A DNA stretch of 64,000 bases from Acidovorax sp. A79 (GCF_041154505.1 NZ_AP028672.1:1811001-1875000); one strand, 5' to 3'; positions 41,629 to 51,463 are shown, counted from the first letter of the stretch. The notes: generated by a model not told the origin, from the sequence alone. Numbers and translations: made by a program.

Positions 41629-42657
41629 ATGGCATTCCACAAGATTCGGTTCATTTCCGCCGCGGCCGTGCTGGCCGCGCTGTCGGCAGGCGCCCAGGCA
41701 CAGGGCGCGGTCAACGCGCTGTGCAGCACCGACGCCCCCTGGTGCGAAGCCGCCGCCAAGGAGTTCACCAGGAAGACCGGCATCAAGGTCAACCAGGCCC
41801 ACAAAGGCACGGGCGAGATCGCGGCCCAATTGCGCGCCGAGGCCAACAACCCCAAGACAGACATCTGGTGGGGCGGCACGGGCGACCCCTTCCTGCAAGC
41901 GGCCGAGCAGGGCCTGCTGGCCGAATACCGCCCGGCCTACCTGCATGACCTGCACGGCTGGAGCGTGCGCCAGTACGCGATGTCGGGCCACCAGGTGGGG
42001 GGCTTCTACAGCTCGGCCATCGGCTTTGGCTACAACACCGAGACGCTCAAGAAGAAAAAGCTGCCCGAGCCACAGTGCTGGGCCGATGTGATCAAGCCCC
42101 AGTACAAGGGCGAAGTGGAAATCTCGCACCCTGCCTCCAGCGGCACGGCCTACACGGTGATCGCGGGGCTGGTGCAGCTCATGGGCGAGGAGAAGGCCTT
42201 CGACTACCTCAAGGCGCTGCACAAGAACACCACCACCTACACCCGCAGCGGCCAGGCGCAGGCACCCAACGTGGCCAAGGGCGAGGTGGGCGTGGGCATT
42301 ACCTTCATGTTCAACTTCGAGAAGTGGAAGGCCGACAAGTACCCGGTCAAGACCCAGGCGCCTTGCGAAGGCACCAGCTACGAGGTGGGCGGCATCGCGC
42401 TGGTGAAAGGCGCGCGCAACATGGAGAACGCCAAGAAATACTACGACTGGCTGATGAGCCCCGAAGGCCAGGCCGTGGGCGCCCAGGTCGGCAGCTACCA
42501 GGTGCCCGCCAACAAGAGCTTCAAGATGGACCCGCGCATCCCGACGCTGGACAACGTCAAGCTCATCAAATACGACTTCGAGAAATACGGCAAGGCCGCA
42601 GAGCGCAGGCGCCTGATCGACCGCTGGACCAAGGAAGTGGAGGCGCTGCCGCGCTGA
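41629..42657 (+). CDS. ABC transporter periplasmic binding protein (FbpA/AfuA type)
   Basis: This 342-residue protein has a Sec signal peptide (hydrophobic residues 7-22, cleavage near AQAQG) and the type II binding-protein pattern of ferric-iron/2-aminoethylphosphonate/thiamine binders. Phrases are DIWWGGTGDPFLQAAEQGLL, GVGITFMFNFEKW and SPEGQAVGAQVGSYQVPANK. AAGGAG precedes ATG 41629. No permease gene is adjacent; an Fbp-type permease/ATPase pair lies at 57696-60520 and could be the partner. The Pho-box-like site hints at phosphorus control, so the substrate should be left open. Confidence 0.82.
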   Translation: MAFHKIRFISAAAVLAALSAGAQAQGAVNALCSTDAPWCEAAAKEFTRKTGIKVNQAHKGTGEIAAQLRAEANNPKTDIWWGGTGDPFLQAAEQGLLAEYRPAYLHDLHGWSVRQYAMSGHQVGGFYSSAIGFGYNTETLKKKKLPEPQCWADVIKPQYKGEVEISHPASSGTAYTVIAGLVQLMGEEKAFDYLKALHKNTTTYTRSGQAQAPNVAKGEVGVGITFMFNFEKWKADKYPVKTQAPCEGTSYEVGGIALVKGARNMENAKKYYDWLMSPEGQAVGAQVGSYQVPANKSFKMDPRIPTLDNVKLIKYDFEKYGKAAERRRLIDRWTKEVEALPR

Positions 42658-42665
42658 TGCGCGCA

Positions 42666-42696
42666 GCCCGCCGCAGGATCTTTTCCGACGGCGGGC
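42666..42696. terminator. Bidirectional hairpin between convergent genes
   Basis: GCCCGCCG (42666-42673) pairs with CGGCGGGC (42689-42696) between the convergent binding-protein and protease genes. The loop includes TTTT. Confidence 0.65.
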
Positions 42697-42708
42697 CTCC
42701 CCCACGGC

Positions 42709-44232
42709 TTACCCCAGGCGCACCGGCACGAAGATCTTGTCGCCGTTGCGCTCGATGAGCAGCGCCACCGACTTGCCCGCCTTGGCCATGGCCGTGCGCA
42801 CCTGCTCGATGTTCCGGGCCGGCGCGCCGTTGATGGCCAGCAGCACATCGCCCGGCTGCACACCGGCCGCCGCGGCGGGGCCCCGCGCCTGCTCGATCAC
42901 CAGGCCCTCGCTCACGCCCACCTCGCGGCGCTCCTCGGGGTCCAGCGGGCGCAGCGACAGCCCCAGCTGGCCCTTGCCCACGGCATCGTCGTTGCGCGCC
43001 TGCTTGCTGGCCTTGTCGCTGGAATCACCCAGCGTGGCGGTCAGCTCCAGCGGCTTGCCCTGGCGCCACACCGAGAGCCTGGCCTGCTGGCCCGGCTGCG
43101 CCTGCCCCACCCAGGCGGGCAGGTCGCCCGAGGCCACGATGGGCTGGCCGTCCACCTGGCGGATCACGTCGCCGGCCTGCAGGCCCGCCTTGTCGGCCGG
43201 GCTGCCCTTGCTGACGCTGGCGACCAGGGCGCCCTCGGGCTTGTCGAGCGCGAACGATTCGGCAAATGCCTGGTTCACCTCCTGCACGGCCACACCGAGC
43301 TGCGCGTGGCGCACCTTGCCGGTGGCGACGATCTGGTCCTTGATCTTGGCCGCCAGCTCGATGGGGATGGAGAAGGACACGCCCTGGTAGCCGCCCGAGC
43401 GGCTGTAGATCTGCGAGTTGATGCCCACCACCTCGCCGCGCGCATTGAACAGCGGCCCGCCCGAGTTGCCGGGGTTCACGGCCACATCGGTCTGGATGAA
43501 GGGCACCAGGCTGTCGTCGGGCAGCGAGCGGCCCTTGGCGCTGACCACGCCCGCCGTCACGCTGTTCTCGAAGCCGAAGGGCGAGCCGATGGCCAGCACC
43601 CATTCGCCCACCTGCAGGTCGCGCGTGCTGCCCAGGCGCACGGTGGGCAGGTTCTTGGCGTCGATCCTGAGCACGGCCACGTCGGTCTTGGGATCGGAGC
43701 CCAGCACCTTGGCCCGGAACTCGCGCCGGTCGGTGAGCTTGACGATGACCTCGCTCGCGCCCTTGACCACATGGGCGTTGGTCAGCACCAGGCCGTCGGG
43801 GCTCACGATGAAGCCCGAGCCCTGGCCGTGCGTGGGCACGTTGGGCTGGCCCTGCGCACCCCCGCCGGGAAAACCGAACTGGCGGAAGAACTCGTAGAAC
43901 GGATCGTTCGGGTCGATCTGCGGGCCCCGGCGCTGGCGCGCTGTGGGCCGCCCTTCGTCATCGTCCTCGTCGTCATTGGCCATCGCCGTCTTGGTGCTGC
44001 CCGTCACGCTGATGTTGACGACGGCAGGGCCGTTCTGCGCGGTGATCTGCGCGAAGCTGGGCAGCGCGCCGCCCGGGGCCGCCGGGGTCTGGGCCACGAT
44101 GGGCGCGGAGGGAGTCAGGGCCCGGGCCTGGTGCCCCGTGATGAGGCCCGCGCCGGTGGCACCCACCGCGCCTGCGGCCACCAGGGCCAGGATGAGGCGG
44201 CGGGGGGTGGAGGTCAGCGTCGTGGTGTTCAT
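42709..44232 (-). CDS. DegQ/MucD-type periplasmic serine protease
   Basis: This 507-residue HtrA protease has an N-terminal signal or anchor segment (LILALVAAGAVGATGAGLIT). The catalytic triad is visible as His in LTNAHVVKGA, Asp in DPKTDVAVLRI and Ser in VNPGNSGGPLFN. Two PDZ domains follow (LQAGDVIRQVDGQPI and VQPGDVLLAINGAPA). An acidic linker lies before the protease core. It degrades or refolds damaged envelope proteins. The assignment to DegP, DegQ or MucD is not resolved. Confidence 0.93.
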   Translation of the reverse strand: MNTTTLTSTPRRLILALVAAGAVGATGAGLITGHQARALTPSAPIVAQTPAAPGGALPSFAQITAQNGPAVVNISVTGSTKTAMANDDEDDDEGRPTARQRRGPQIDPNDPFYEFFRQFGFPGGGAQGQPNVPTHGQGSGFIVSPDGLVLTNAHVVKGASEVIVKLTDRREFRAKVLGSDPKTDVAVLRIDAKNLPTVRLGSTRDLQVGEWVLAIGSPFGFENSVTAGVVSAKGRSLPDDSLVPFIQTDVAVNPGNSGGPLFNARGEVVGINSQIYSRSGGYQGVSFSIPIELAAKIKDQIVATGKVRHAQLGVAVQEVNQAFAESFALDKPEGALVASVSKGSPADKAGLQAGDVIRQVDGQPIVASGDLPAWVGQAQPGQQARLSVWRQGKPLELTATLGDSSDKASKQARNDDAVGKGQLGLSLRPLDPEERREVGVSEGLVIEQARGPAAAAGVQPGDVLLAINGAPARNIEQVRTAMAKAGKSVALLIERNGDKIFVPVRLG

Positions 44233-44436
44233 GGTGTGGTGCCTTTCCCATCGGAGTTGCGATGGAGGGCAGTGTGGGCACCAACACTTAGACGAAACTT
44301 AGAGCCGGGAACGCGCCAGGCTCGGCGCGTCGAACGTTGCCGCCTGTTGTGGTGCTCCTCCTCGTGCTGCCTGCGACACGGCGCCCGGCCAGAACCGCTT
44401 CGGCGGGCTTTGCGAGCCGCTTCGGGGCGACCCAGG

Positions 44437-45426
44437 CTACACCGCCCCGCGCCCCTTCTGGCTCTCGAAGTACACCACCTTGCGGGCGCGCATCACGTCG
44501 CCCAGCGGCCGGTGCGCCGCCAGTGCCTGCCAGGGGTCGAACACGGCGGCCTCCACCTCGGCGGCCAGCGCGGGGTCGGCCGCAGGATCCTGCCGGGGCA
44601 GGGTCAGCCGGGCCACGGTGGTGTAGGGTGTGGGCCAGTCCACGCTGGCATCTTCGATGGGGGTGGTGGCCTCGTCCACGAAGGGCTGCAGTTGCAGGTC
44701 CCACACCAGGTCCTGCTGGCGCAGGCGGGCCGAAAACTCGGCGTTCCAATCGTCCTGCACCTGGGTGACCGGTGCGCCATTGGCGACATGGGGCAGCAGG
44801 CGCACACGCACCGCATAGGGCCCACACGCGATGGGCGCGGCACTGTGCACGGCATGGGCGGCAAAGCCGCCGAAGGGCAGGCCGAAAGTCTTGGCCGTCT
44901 TGGCGATCTGCCTGGCGGCCCCCAGCAGCCCGTGGCGCTGCACCAGGAACTTGATCAGCGCGCCGCCGCCATGCGAGGCAGCCACCACAAAGTCCACGAA
45001 CTCGCCGCTTTGGGGAAAGGCGAACTTCTCCTGGTTGATGAGCGTGAAGTCCTGGCTTTTGGCGGGCCCGTTGCCCAGGGCGGAATCGCCCTTCACCCCC
45101 AGCACGCTGAACGAAAAGCCCCGGATGTCGGGCTTGCGGTCGGAGGCCTTGTCCATGCCGCCATTGCTCAGCCGCACCCGCACGTCGTACTGTGCGGGCT
45201 GGGCAAACAGCCCGTGGGACGCAAACGCAGGCAGATCGCCCAGCACCTGCAGCTGGCCCCGCGCGGCGGTGAGCTGCTTGCGGTGCAGGCCACGGCCATT
45301 GCCGTACTTGTGCGACTTGCGCGCCTGTAGTTCGGCGAACTGGCGGGCATACCCGGCAAAGCGCCGGGCTTCGTCGGGCGCCACCACTTCCTTCCAGTCA
45401 GTGCTGGGTGCAACGGTTGTATCCAT
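44437..45426 (-). CDS. Catalase-family protein
   Basis: This 329-residue protein has the phrases YDVRVRLSNGGMDKASDRKP, DIRGFSFSVLGVKGD and ALGNGPAKSQDFTLINQEKF typical of the shortened catalase-like (SrpA-type) family. It ends with VVYFESQKGRG. The usual catalase heme-Tyr motif cannot be confirmed, and peroxidase activity is inferred only from the family. ATG 45426 was chosen. It is cytoplasmic and probably monocistronic. Confidence 0.75.
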   Translation of the reverse strand: MDTTVAPSTDWKEVVAPDEARRFAGYARQFAELQARKSHKYGNGRGLHRKQLTAARGQLQVLGDLPAFASHGLFAQPAQYDVRVRLSNGGMDKASDRKPDIRGFSFSVLGVKGDSALGNGPAKSQDFTLINQEKFAFPQSGEFVDFVVAASHGGGALIKFLVQRHGLLGAARQIAKTAKTFGLPFGGFAAHAVHSAAPIACGPYAVRVRLLPHVANGAPVTQVQDDWNAEFSARLRQQDLVWDLQLQPFVDEATTPIEDASVDWPTPYTTVARLTLPRQDPAADPALAAEVEAAVFDPWQALAAHRPLGDVMRARKVVYFESQKGRGAV

Positions 45427-45502
45427 GAGCGACCTCGGTTGAAAGCCAGGTGGCATGGTAGCGCGACCTGCCGAAAATCGGGGCCCTCGCCGGCCACCGC
45501 GC

Positions 45503-46615
45503 TCAGAGGCCGCGAAACCGGTACACGATCGCGCCCCGCACCACCTCCCCGGGCGCCAACCAGCGCATGGGAAAGGCGGCGTGGTTGGGCGCATCGGGGT
45601 ACTCCATGGGTTCCAGGCAGATACCGTCACCCGGCTGCCAGAGCCAGTTGCCCTGCTGCGCGCCACGGCCCCGGTCCCGCGCCGGGTCCGCCTTCAGGCC
45701 ATGGCCCGCATAGACCTGCACGCCGGGCGCTGTGCTCCAGACCTCCATCGCACGGCGGCTGACGGGCTCGCTCAGCAGCGCGGCCAGCCGAAGGCCTGAC
45801 GGGGTGATGGATGACACGGGCGGCGCACGGGATGCATCCGGCTCGTCCAGCACCAGGTAGTGGTCCAGCCCGCCGGCCTGGGCCAGTTGTTCGCTGGGCG
45901 CCGCCACAGCATCGCCCACATGGCGGGCCTCGCGAAAGTCGAATGGCGTGCCCTGCACCGCAGCCAGCGCACCGGTGGGGCACACGTCGGCGGCCAGCGG
46001 CACATAGCGGCTGGCGGGCACCTGCAGGGTGTGGCCGTGGGTGCTGCCACGGCCCGCCAGGTTGAAGAACGCATGCCCGGTGAGGTTCAGCACGGTGGGT
46101 GCGTACAGCGCCTCGGCCGTCCAGGCCATGTGCAGCGCGTTGTCGGCCGTGACCTGCAAGCGAAGCTGCAGGCGCACCGTGCCCGGCACACCGTCGTCTT
46201 CGGTGCGAAAGGTGTGGCCCAGGGTGAGCGCATCGGCCCGCACCTCCTCCACCGCAAACACCTGGAAGCGGCTGCCCCGGGGACCGCCATGGTGGTGGTG
46301 GGGACCGCTGTTGGTGGGCAATTGCAAAAGCGAACCATCCGGCAGGGTCAGCTTGCCTGCGCGCAAACGCCCGGCCCAGCGCCCGATCAATGCGCCCATG
46401 GAGAGCTGGCCGTCCAGGTAGCCCTGCAGGCTGTCGTAGCCCAGCGCCACATCGGCCAGGCCACCCTGCCCGTCGGGCACCGCCACCTGCACCAGGCGGG
46501 CGCCGTAGTTGCTCACGGCCACCTGCAGCCCGCCCGCGCCACGCAAGGTGAACAGGTCGGTGCGCTGGCCGTGGAGCTCTTGTTGAAACGCTTCGCGGGA
46601 AAGGGAGTAAGCCAT
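45503..46615 (-). CDS. galM: Aldose 1-epimerase
   Basis: This 370-residue protein has GalM motifs including VSNYGARLVQVAVPDGQG, the catalytic/binding His region GPHHHHGGPRG, LNLTGHAFFNLAGRG and the catalytic Glu region ICLEPMEYPDAPN. It interconverts anomers of aldohexoses. It is 21 bases downstream of a DMT exporter gene and near the uronate cluster, so it may serve sugar or uronate use. ATG 46615 was chosen over an upstream ATG. Confidence 0.9.
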   Translation of the reverse strand: MAYSLSREAFQQELHGQRTDLFTLRGAGGLQVAVSNYGARLVQVAVPDGQGGLADVALGYDSLQGYLDGQLSMGALIGRWAGRLRAGKLTLPDGSLLQLPTNSGPHHHHGGPRGSRFQVFAVEEVRADALTLGHTFRTEDDGVPGTVRLQLRLQVTADNALHMAWTAEALYAPTVLNLTGHAFFNLAGRGSTHGHTLQVPASRYVPLAADVCPTGALAAVQGTPFDFREARHVGDAVAAPSEQLAQAGGLDHYLVLDEPDASRAPPVSSITPSGLRLAALLSEPVSRRAMEVWSTAPGVQVYAGHGLKADPARDRGRGAQQGNWLWQPGDGICLEPMEYPDAPNHAAFPMRWLAPGEVVRGAIVYRFRGL

Positions 46616-46636
46616 GGCCGCAAGTTTAGGTGGCAT

Positions 46637-47575
46637 CTATTTGGCGGCGGGTGGCGCGGCTGGCGCATCGCGCGTCACCAGCCAGATGCCCGCGCACACC
46701 AGCACCAGGGCCAGCAGGTTCTTCCACTCCCACAGCGCCTCGCCCAAAAACAGTGCCGACAGCGCCGCGCCAAAGATCGGCACGGTGAAGTTGAACACCG
46801 TGACCTGGCTCACGCGGTTGTGTTTGAGCAGGATGCTCCACAGCGAGAACGCGGCCGACGACAACAGCGCCAGGTACACCAGCAGCGCGGCCGAGCCCCA
46901 GGTGAAGCCCGAGAGCGAGCCCCCCAGGCCCCAGCCGAGGGCCAGCAGCGCGGCGCCACCCAGTCCCAGTTGCCAGCCTGTCATCACCACAGAGTCCATG
47001 CGCTGCGAGACCTGCTTGCCGTAGATGCTGGCGGCAGCCAGCACCAAGGCCGCGATCACCACGAAGCCTTCGCCCAGCAGCGTGAAGTCCATGTCCAGCG
47101 TACCGCGCCCCAGGTTGACCACCATGACGCCCGCGAATCCCACCACACAGCCCCAGAGCTTGGCGTGGCTCAGTCGGTCGTTGTGATAGACCCAGTGCGC
47201 CAGCAGCACGCTGAAGAACGTGCCCGTGGCATTCATGATCGAACCCTTGACCCCGGTGGTGTGCGCCAGCCCCACGTAGAAGAACACGTACTGCAGCGTG
47301 GTCTGCGCCAGGCCCAGCACCACCAGCTGTCGCCCTGCTGCCAAGCCCAGGCTCCAGACGGCCTTGCGCATGGCCACGGCCCAGGCCAGCAGGATCAGCC
47401 CCGCCCCCAGGAAGCGCCAACCGGCGAATACCAGCTGCGAGGGAATGTCGCTCCTGGCAATGCCAAACCAGGCGTAGCCGGTCTTGATGGCAGGGTACGA
47501 GCTGCCCCACAGCAGGCAGCACAGCAGCGCCAGCGCCACGACGACCTTGCGGTCGGAAAATCGGATGTGACCCAT
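46637..47575 (-). CDS. DMT/EamA-family transporter
   Basis: This 312-residue inner-membrane protein has ten predicted helices in two EamA halves (VVVALALLCCLLWGSSYPAI; then GFVVIAALVLAAASIYGKQV). The Pro in WGSSYPAIK and the second-half GEALWEWKNLLA are family hallmarks. Substrate unknown; many relatives export amino acids or metabolites. It is in line with galM downstream; an interspersed repeat separates it from garD upstream. Confidence 0.87.
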   Translation of the reverse strand: MGHIRFSDRKVVVALALLCCLLWGSSYPAIKTGYAWFGIARSDIPSQLVFAGWRFLGAGLILLAWAVAMRKAVWSLGLAAGRQLVVLGLAQTTLQYVFFYVGLAHTTGVKGSIMNATGTFFSVLLAHWVYHNDRLSHAKLWGCVVGFAGVMVVNLGRGTLDMDFTLLGEGFVVIAALVLAAASIYGKQVSQRMDSVVMTGWQLGLGGAALLALGWGLGGSLSGFTWGSAALLVYLALLSSAAFSLWSILLKHNRVSQVTVFNFTVPIFGAALSALFLGEALWEWKNLLALVLVCAGIWLVTRDAPAAPPAAK

Positions 47576-47737
47576 GTGAAATCGTGTCTCTCTAGTGAAA
47601 CAGCCCGCGCTAAGACGGGCTGTTGAGGGGTGTTCAAGCGCTCAGGGACGCAGGCTGCAAGAACGACATTTCAATGATTCATTTACCTATGCCTCACCCC
47701 GCCGCATGCAACGGGCGCGGGCCAAGCCAGAGCTCCC

Positions 47738-47832
47738 GTGCAAGGGCCGCCCCGCCGCGCTGGGAGCGTCCCCCTCCCGGATTGCGCAGCAATGCGAGAG
47801 AGGGGGAAGGCGCGAAGCGACTCAGGGGGTGT
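47738..47832. repeat. Interspersed GC-rich intergenic repeat, copy 1
   Basis: The pattern GCAAGGGCCGCC, then GTCCCCCTC, TGCGCAGCAATGCGAGAG, GGCGCGAAGCG and CTCAGGGGGTGT is shared with 50862-50957, and partly with 63966-64000. It contains nested inverted repeats. It lies at the 3' end of garD in the same orientation as the copy at dctQ. Confidence 0.75.
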
Positions 47833-47836
47833 CACT

Positions 47837-49423
47837 TCAAGTCACCGGCGCGGGGTTGAACAGCACCAGCGCGTTGTGCAGCTTCCACTGCTCGGCCCAG
47901 GTCTTCTTGCGGCCGCTGGCCACGTCGAGCAGCAGGTGGAACATCTCCCAGCCCAGGTCTTCAATGCTGGCCTCGCCGTCGGCGATCTTGCCGGCGTTGA
48001 TGTCCATCAGGTCATTCCAGCGGCGGGCCAGGTCGGTGCGCGTGGCCACCTTGACCACGGGGCATTCGGCCAGGCCGTAGGGCGTGCCCCGGCCGGTGGT
48101 GAACACGTGCAGGTTCATGCCAGCGGCCAGCTGCAGCGTGCCGCAGATGAAGTCGCTGGCGGGCGTGGCGGCGTACACCAGGCCGCGTTGGTCACGGTGC
48201 AGCTTCTCGCCCGGGGCCAGCACGTGCGAGATCGGAGCAGTGCCGCTCTTGATGATGGAGCCCATGGCCTTTTCGGCGATGTTGGACAAGCCACCGGCCT
48301 TGTTGCCCGGCGTGGTGTTGGCGGCGCGGTCCACGCGGCCCCGGTCGAGGTACTGGTCGTACCAGCCCAGTTCGCGCACGATGGACTGGGCCACTTCGGG
48401 CGTGGCGGCGCGGCTGGTGAGCTGCTCCACGGCATCGCGCACCTCGGTGTTTTCACTGAACATCACGGTGGCGCCGGCGCGCACCAGCAGGTCGGCGCAA
48501 AAGCCCACGGCTGGGTTGGCGGTGACGCCCGAGAACGCATCGCTGCCGCCGCACTGCACGCCCAGCACCAGCTCGCTGGCGGGGATGGTCTCGCGGCGGC
48601 GGGCGTTCAGCCGTGTGAGGTGCGGGCGCGCGCTTTGCACGATGTGGTCGAGCATGGACATGAAGCCCACATGCTCTTCGGCCTGCAGGCACACGGTCTC
48701 CGGGCCCAGCGCCGCATCACGCTCGTCGGTGATGGGAAAGCTGCCCGGGGGCAACAGGCGGTCGGGCTGGAGCTTTTCGCAGCCCAGGCTCACCACCATG
48801 ACCTCACCCCCAAAGTTGGGATTGAGGCTGATGTTGCGCAGGGTGCGGATGGGGATGATGGCGTCGGGCGCATCGATGGCCACGCCGCAGCCATAGGTGT
48901 GCTCCAGGCCGATCACGTCATCCACCTGCGGGTACAGCGGCAGCAGCTCCGCCTTGATGCGGCGCACCGCCAGGGCCACGACCCCCGCCACACACTGCAC
49001 GGTGGTGGTGATGGCCAGGATGTTGCGCGTGCCCACCGAGCCGTCTGCGTTGCGGTAGCCCTCGAAGGTGTAGCCCGTGAGCGGTTCCAGCACGGGCGGC
49101 TTCACGGTGGCCATGGGCAGGCCCTCCAGCGCGCGGGCCGAAGGCATCTGCAGCAGGCGCTCGTGCACCCAGCTGCCTGCCGGGATGGGCTTGAGCGCGT
49201 AGCCGATGGGCACGTTGTAGCGGCGCACCACATCCCCTTCGGCCATGTCCGTCAACGCCACCTTGTGGCCTTGGGGCACCTTGTCGCGCAGGGTGACGCC
49301 CGCGCCCGGCACGCCCTCGGGCAGCACCGTGCCTGCGGGCAGGCCACCGTCGTTGGCGACGATGGCGACGTTGTCGTCCGCGTGCATGCGGATGGTGAGG
49401 GGTTCTCGCATCGGGTCGTTCAC
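47837..49423 (-). CDS. garD: Galactarate dehydratase (UxaA family)
   Basis: This 528-residue protein has an N-terminal SAF domain ([20 protein letters not shown]) and a UxaA-type core with [33 protein letters not shown] and [20 protein letters not shown]. This arrangement fits galactarate/altronate dehydratases. The neighbouring uronate dehydrogenase and lactonase favour aldarate (galactarate/glucarate) dehydration to 5-keto-4-deoxy-glucarate. It is read as part of the minus-strand cluster after the TRAP permease. Confidence 0.87.
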   Translation of the reverse strand: MNDPMREPLTIRMHADDNVAIVANDGGLPAGTVLPEGVPGAGVTLRDKVPQGHKVALTDMAEGDVVRRYNVPIGYALKPIPAGSWVHERLLQMPSARALEGLPMATVKPPVLEPLTGYTFEGYRNADGSVGTRNILAITTTVQCVAGVVALAVRRIKAELLPLYPQVDDVIGLEHTYGCGVAIDAPDAIIPIRTLRNISLNPNFGGEVMVVSLGCEKLQPDRLLPPGSFPITDERDAALGPETVCLQAEEHVGFMSMLDHIVQSARPHLTRLNARRRETIPASELVLGVQCGGSDAFSGVTANPAVGFCADLLVRAGATVMFSENTEVRDAVEQLTSRAATPEVAQSIVRELGWYDQYLDRGRVDRAANTTPGNKAGGLSNIAEKAMGSIIKSGTAPISHVLAPGEKLHRDQRGLVYAATPASDFICGTLQLAAGMNLHVFTTGRGTPYGLAECPVVKVATRTDLARRWNDLMDINAGKIADGEASIEDLGWEMFHLLLDVASGRKKTWAEQWKLHNALVLFNPAPVT

Positions 49424-49456
49424 TTCATGTCCGCTTCGTGTTTTGCACGGCCGTGC

Positions 49457-50749
49457 TCATCCACCGGCCTTCAGCACCAGGTCCGGCAACCACATCGAAA
49501 ACTGTGGCACGTAGGTCACCAGCATCAGCGCCACGATGAGTGCGCTGTAGAACGGCCAGATGGTCTTCATCACCTCGCCCACGGAGATGCCGCCGATGGT
49601 GCAGCCGATGAACTGCGTGGTGCCCACCGGCGGCGTGTTCAGGCCCAGCGCGCAGTTGATGAGCATGACGATGCCGAACTGCTCGGTGGTCATGCCGAAT
49701 TGCTGGCAGATGGGCAGGAAGATGGGCGTGCAGATGAGGATGGTGGCCGCCATGTCCAGGAAGGTGCCGAGCACGAACAGGATGATGTTCACGCACAGGA
49801 AGATCACCCAGGGCGAGGTGCTCATGGACTTGAGCGCATCGCCCGTCAGCTCGGCCACGCCGTACAGGCCGATCAGGTAGCCGAACATGGACGAGATGCC
49901 GATCAGCAGCAGCACGGTGCCCGTGGTCTTGACGGCCTTGGAGGCGGCCTTGAGGAACTGTTCGCGCGTGAGCTTCTTGTAGACGAAGACCGACAGCACC
50001 AGGGCCCACACCACGGCCACCGAGGCAGATTCGGTGGCCGTGAACGCCCCCGACAGAATGCCCGCGATGATGATGACCACCACCGCCAGCCCGGGGACTG
50101 ACGCTCTGAAGGAGATCCACACGATCTCCCAGCCGGGGAAAGTGCCCGCAGGGTAGCCGCGCTTGACGGCCACCAGGTAGGCCGCCAGCAGATTGCACAC
50201 CGTGAGCAGCAGCGCCGGCACGATGCCCGCGAGGATCAGCGCCGCGATGCTCACCTTGCCGCCCGCGGCCAAGGTGAAGATGATCAGGTTGTGCGACGTG
50301 GGCATGAGCGCGCCCACCAGCGAGGCGTGCGTGGTCACGTTCACCGCATAGTCGGCGTGGTAGCCCTCTTTCTTCATCTGCGGGATGAGCACGGCGCCCA
50401 TGGCGGACACGTCGGCCACGGGCGAACCCGACACACCGCCGAACAGCGTGCAGGCGAGCACATTGCTCATGCCCAGGCCGCCGCGCACATGGCCGGCCAC
50501 GCTCTTGGCAAAGTCCACGATGCGGTCGGCGATGCCGCCGTACATCATGATCTCGCCCGCGAAGATGAAGAACGGGATCGCCAGGAACGAAAACGGGTTC
50601 ATGCCCGAAATCATCTGCTGGAAGCCCACGGCCAGCGGCAGGCCTTCATACAGGATGGTGGCCAGCGACGACAGGCCGATGGAAAACGCCACGGGCACGC
50701 CCAGCAGCAGCAGGAGCGTGAAGGTCACGCACAGAATGGTCAACGCCAT
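49457..50749 (-). CDS. dctM: TRAP transporter large permease
   Basis: This 430-residue DctM/SiaT-type protein has about 12 membrane helices. Its motifs are IPFFIFAGEIMMYGGIADRI, LGMSNVLACTLFGGVSGSPV ADVSAMG-type loops and a C-terminal CALGLNTPPVGTTQFIGCTI. It provides sodium-driven import together with the small permease and binding protein encoded upstream. The gene order P-Q-M on the minus strand next to udh and garD points to uronate or aldarate import. Confidence 0.93.
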   Translation of the reverse strand: MALTILCVTFTLLLLLGVPVAFSIGLSSLATILYEGLPLAVGFQQMISGMNPFSFLAIPFFIFAGEIMMYGGIADRIVDFAKSVAGHVRGGLGMSNVLACTLFGGVSGSPVADVSAMGAVLIPQMKKEGYHADYAVNVTTHASLVGALMPTSHNLIIFTLAAGGKVSIAALILAGIVPALLLTVCNLLAAYLVAVKRGYPAGTFPGWEIVWISFRASVPGLAVVVIIIAGILSGAFTATESASVAVVWALVLSVFVYKKLTREQFLKAASKAVKTTGTVLLLIGISSMFGYLIGLYGVAELTGDALKSMSTSPWVIFLCVNIILFVLGTFLDMAATILICTPIFLPICQQFGMTTEQFGIVMLINCALGLNTPPVGTTQFIGCTIGGISVGEVMKTIWPFYSALIVALMLVTYVPQFSMWLPDLVLKAGG

Positions 50750-50861
50750 GATGGTGGAATCTTTACTGGAACATTAGGGTGCGGAGGGACGCATGCAGGG
50801 ACCGCTTGGGTCATCTCCGCACGGCGCATGAAGCGGGCGTGACCCCTGCCAGGGCAGCCGA

Positions 50862-50957
50862 GCAAGGGCCGCCCCGCAGCGAGGGCTGCGTCCCTCTGCC
50901 CGCATGGCGCAGCCATGCGAGAGCGGGGGGAAGCGCCGCAGGCGCTCAGGGGGGTGT
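50862..50957. repeat. Interspersed GC-rich intergenic repeat, copy 2
   Basis: Same family as 47738-47832: GCAAGGGCCGCC, then CGTCCCTCTGCCCGCATGGC, GCCATGCGAGAGCGGGGGGA, CGCAGGCGCTCAGGGGGGTG. It sits between dctM and dctQ inside the transporter operon. Confidence 0.75.
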
Positions 50958-50965
50958 CGTTCATC

Positions 50966-51463
50966 TCAATGCCAGGCGGGCTCGACCTCTGTGCCGCGGA
51001 CCAGGGCAATGATGTGCTCCAGGGAGAACATCGCCACCAGCACGCCAGCGAGCGCGGGGGGAACGTACTTGAACGCTTCGGAGATACCGAGCGTGGGAAT
51101 TTTGTAGGGCGCCACGGACTCGGCCAGCACGCCGCAGTTCCAGGCCATGACCACGCCGAAGACCAGCACCAGCACGTGGATCACGATTTCCAGCTTGTGG
51201 CGCAGCCAGTCGGGCGCCAGTACCAGGAACGATTCGAGGCCGATATGGCCCGCGTCACGCACACCCACCGCCATGCCCAGCATGGTGACGTACAACACCA
51301 GCAGCACCGCGCCGCTTTCGGCCCAGGTCGGCGTGTTGTTGAAGATGTAGCGGCCGATGACCTGGTAAAGCACGGAGCAGACCAGCAGCACCAGCCCCGC
51401 CACCCCCAGTTGCAGACAAGAGCGCGCGATGAAGGCGCAAAGACGCGTGTACATAGAGAACAT
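50966..51463 (-). CDS. dctQ: TRAP transporter small permease
   Basis: This 165-residue protein has four membrane helices typical of DctQ (LQLGVAGLVLLVCSVLYQVI; YIFNNTPTWAESGAVLLVLY; LEIVIHVLVLVFGVVMAWNC; ALAGVLVAMFSLEHIIALV). The conserved TWAE motif is present. It links the binding protein to the large permease. The 217-base gap to dctM, filled by an interspersed repeat, is unusual because these genes are normally adjacent. Confidence 0.92.
   Translation of the reverse strand: MFSMYTRLCAFIARSCLQLGVAGLVLLVCSVLYQVIGRYIFNNTPTWAESGAVLLVLYVTMLGMAVGVRDAGHIGLESFLVLAPDWLRHKLEIVIHVLVLVFGVVMAWNCGVLAESVAPYKIPTLGISEAFKYVPPALAGVLVAMFSLEHIIALVRGTEVEPAWH

Noticed and set aside
45860..47626. A long + strand frame across galM and the DMT transporter gene
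   Set aside because: It is antisense to two recognised genes and has no domain.
47738..50101. A 787-codon + strand frame over garD and dctM
   Set aside because: It is antisense to two well-supported genes. His/Gln/Arg-rich composition indicates a shadow.
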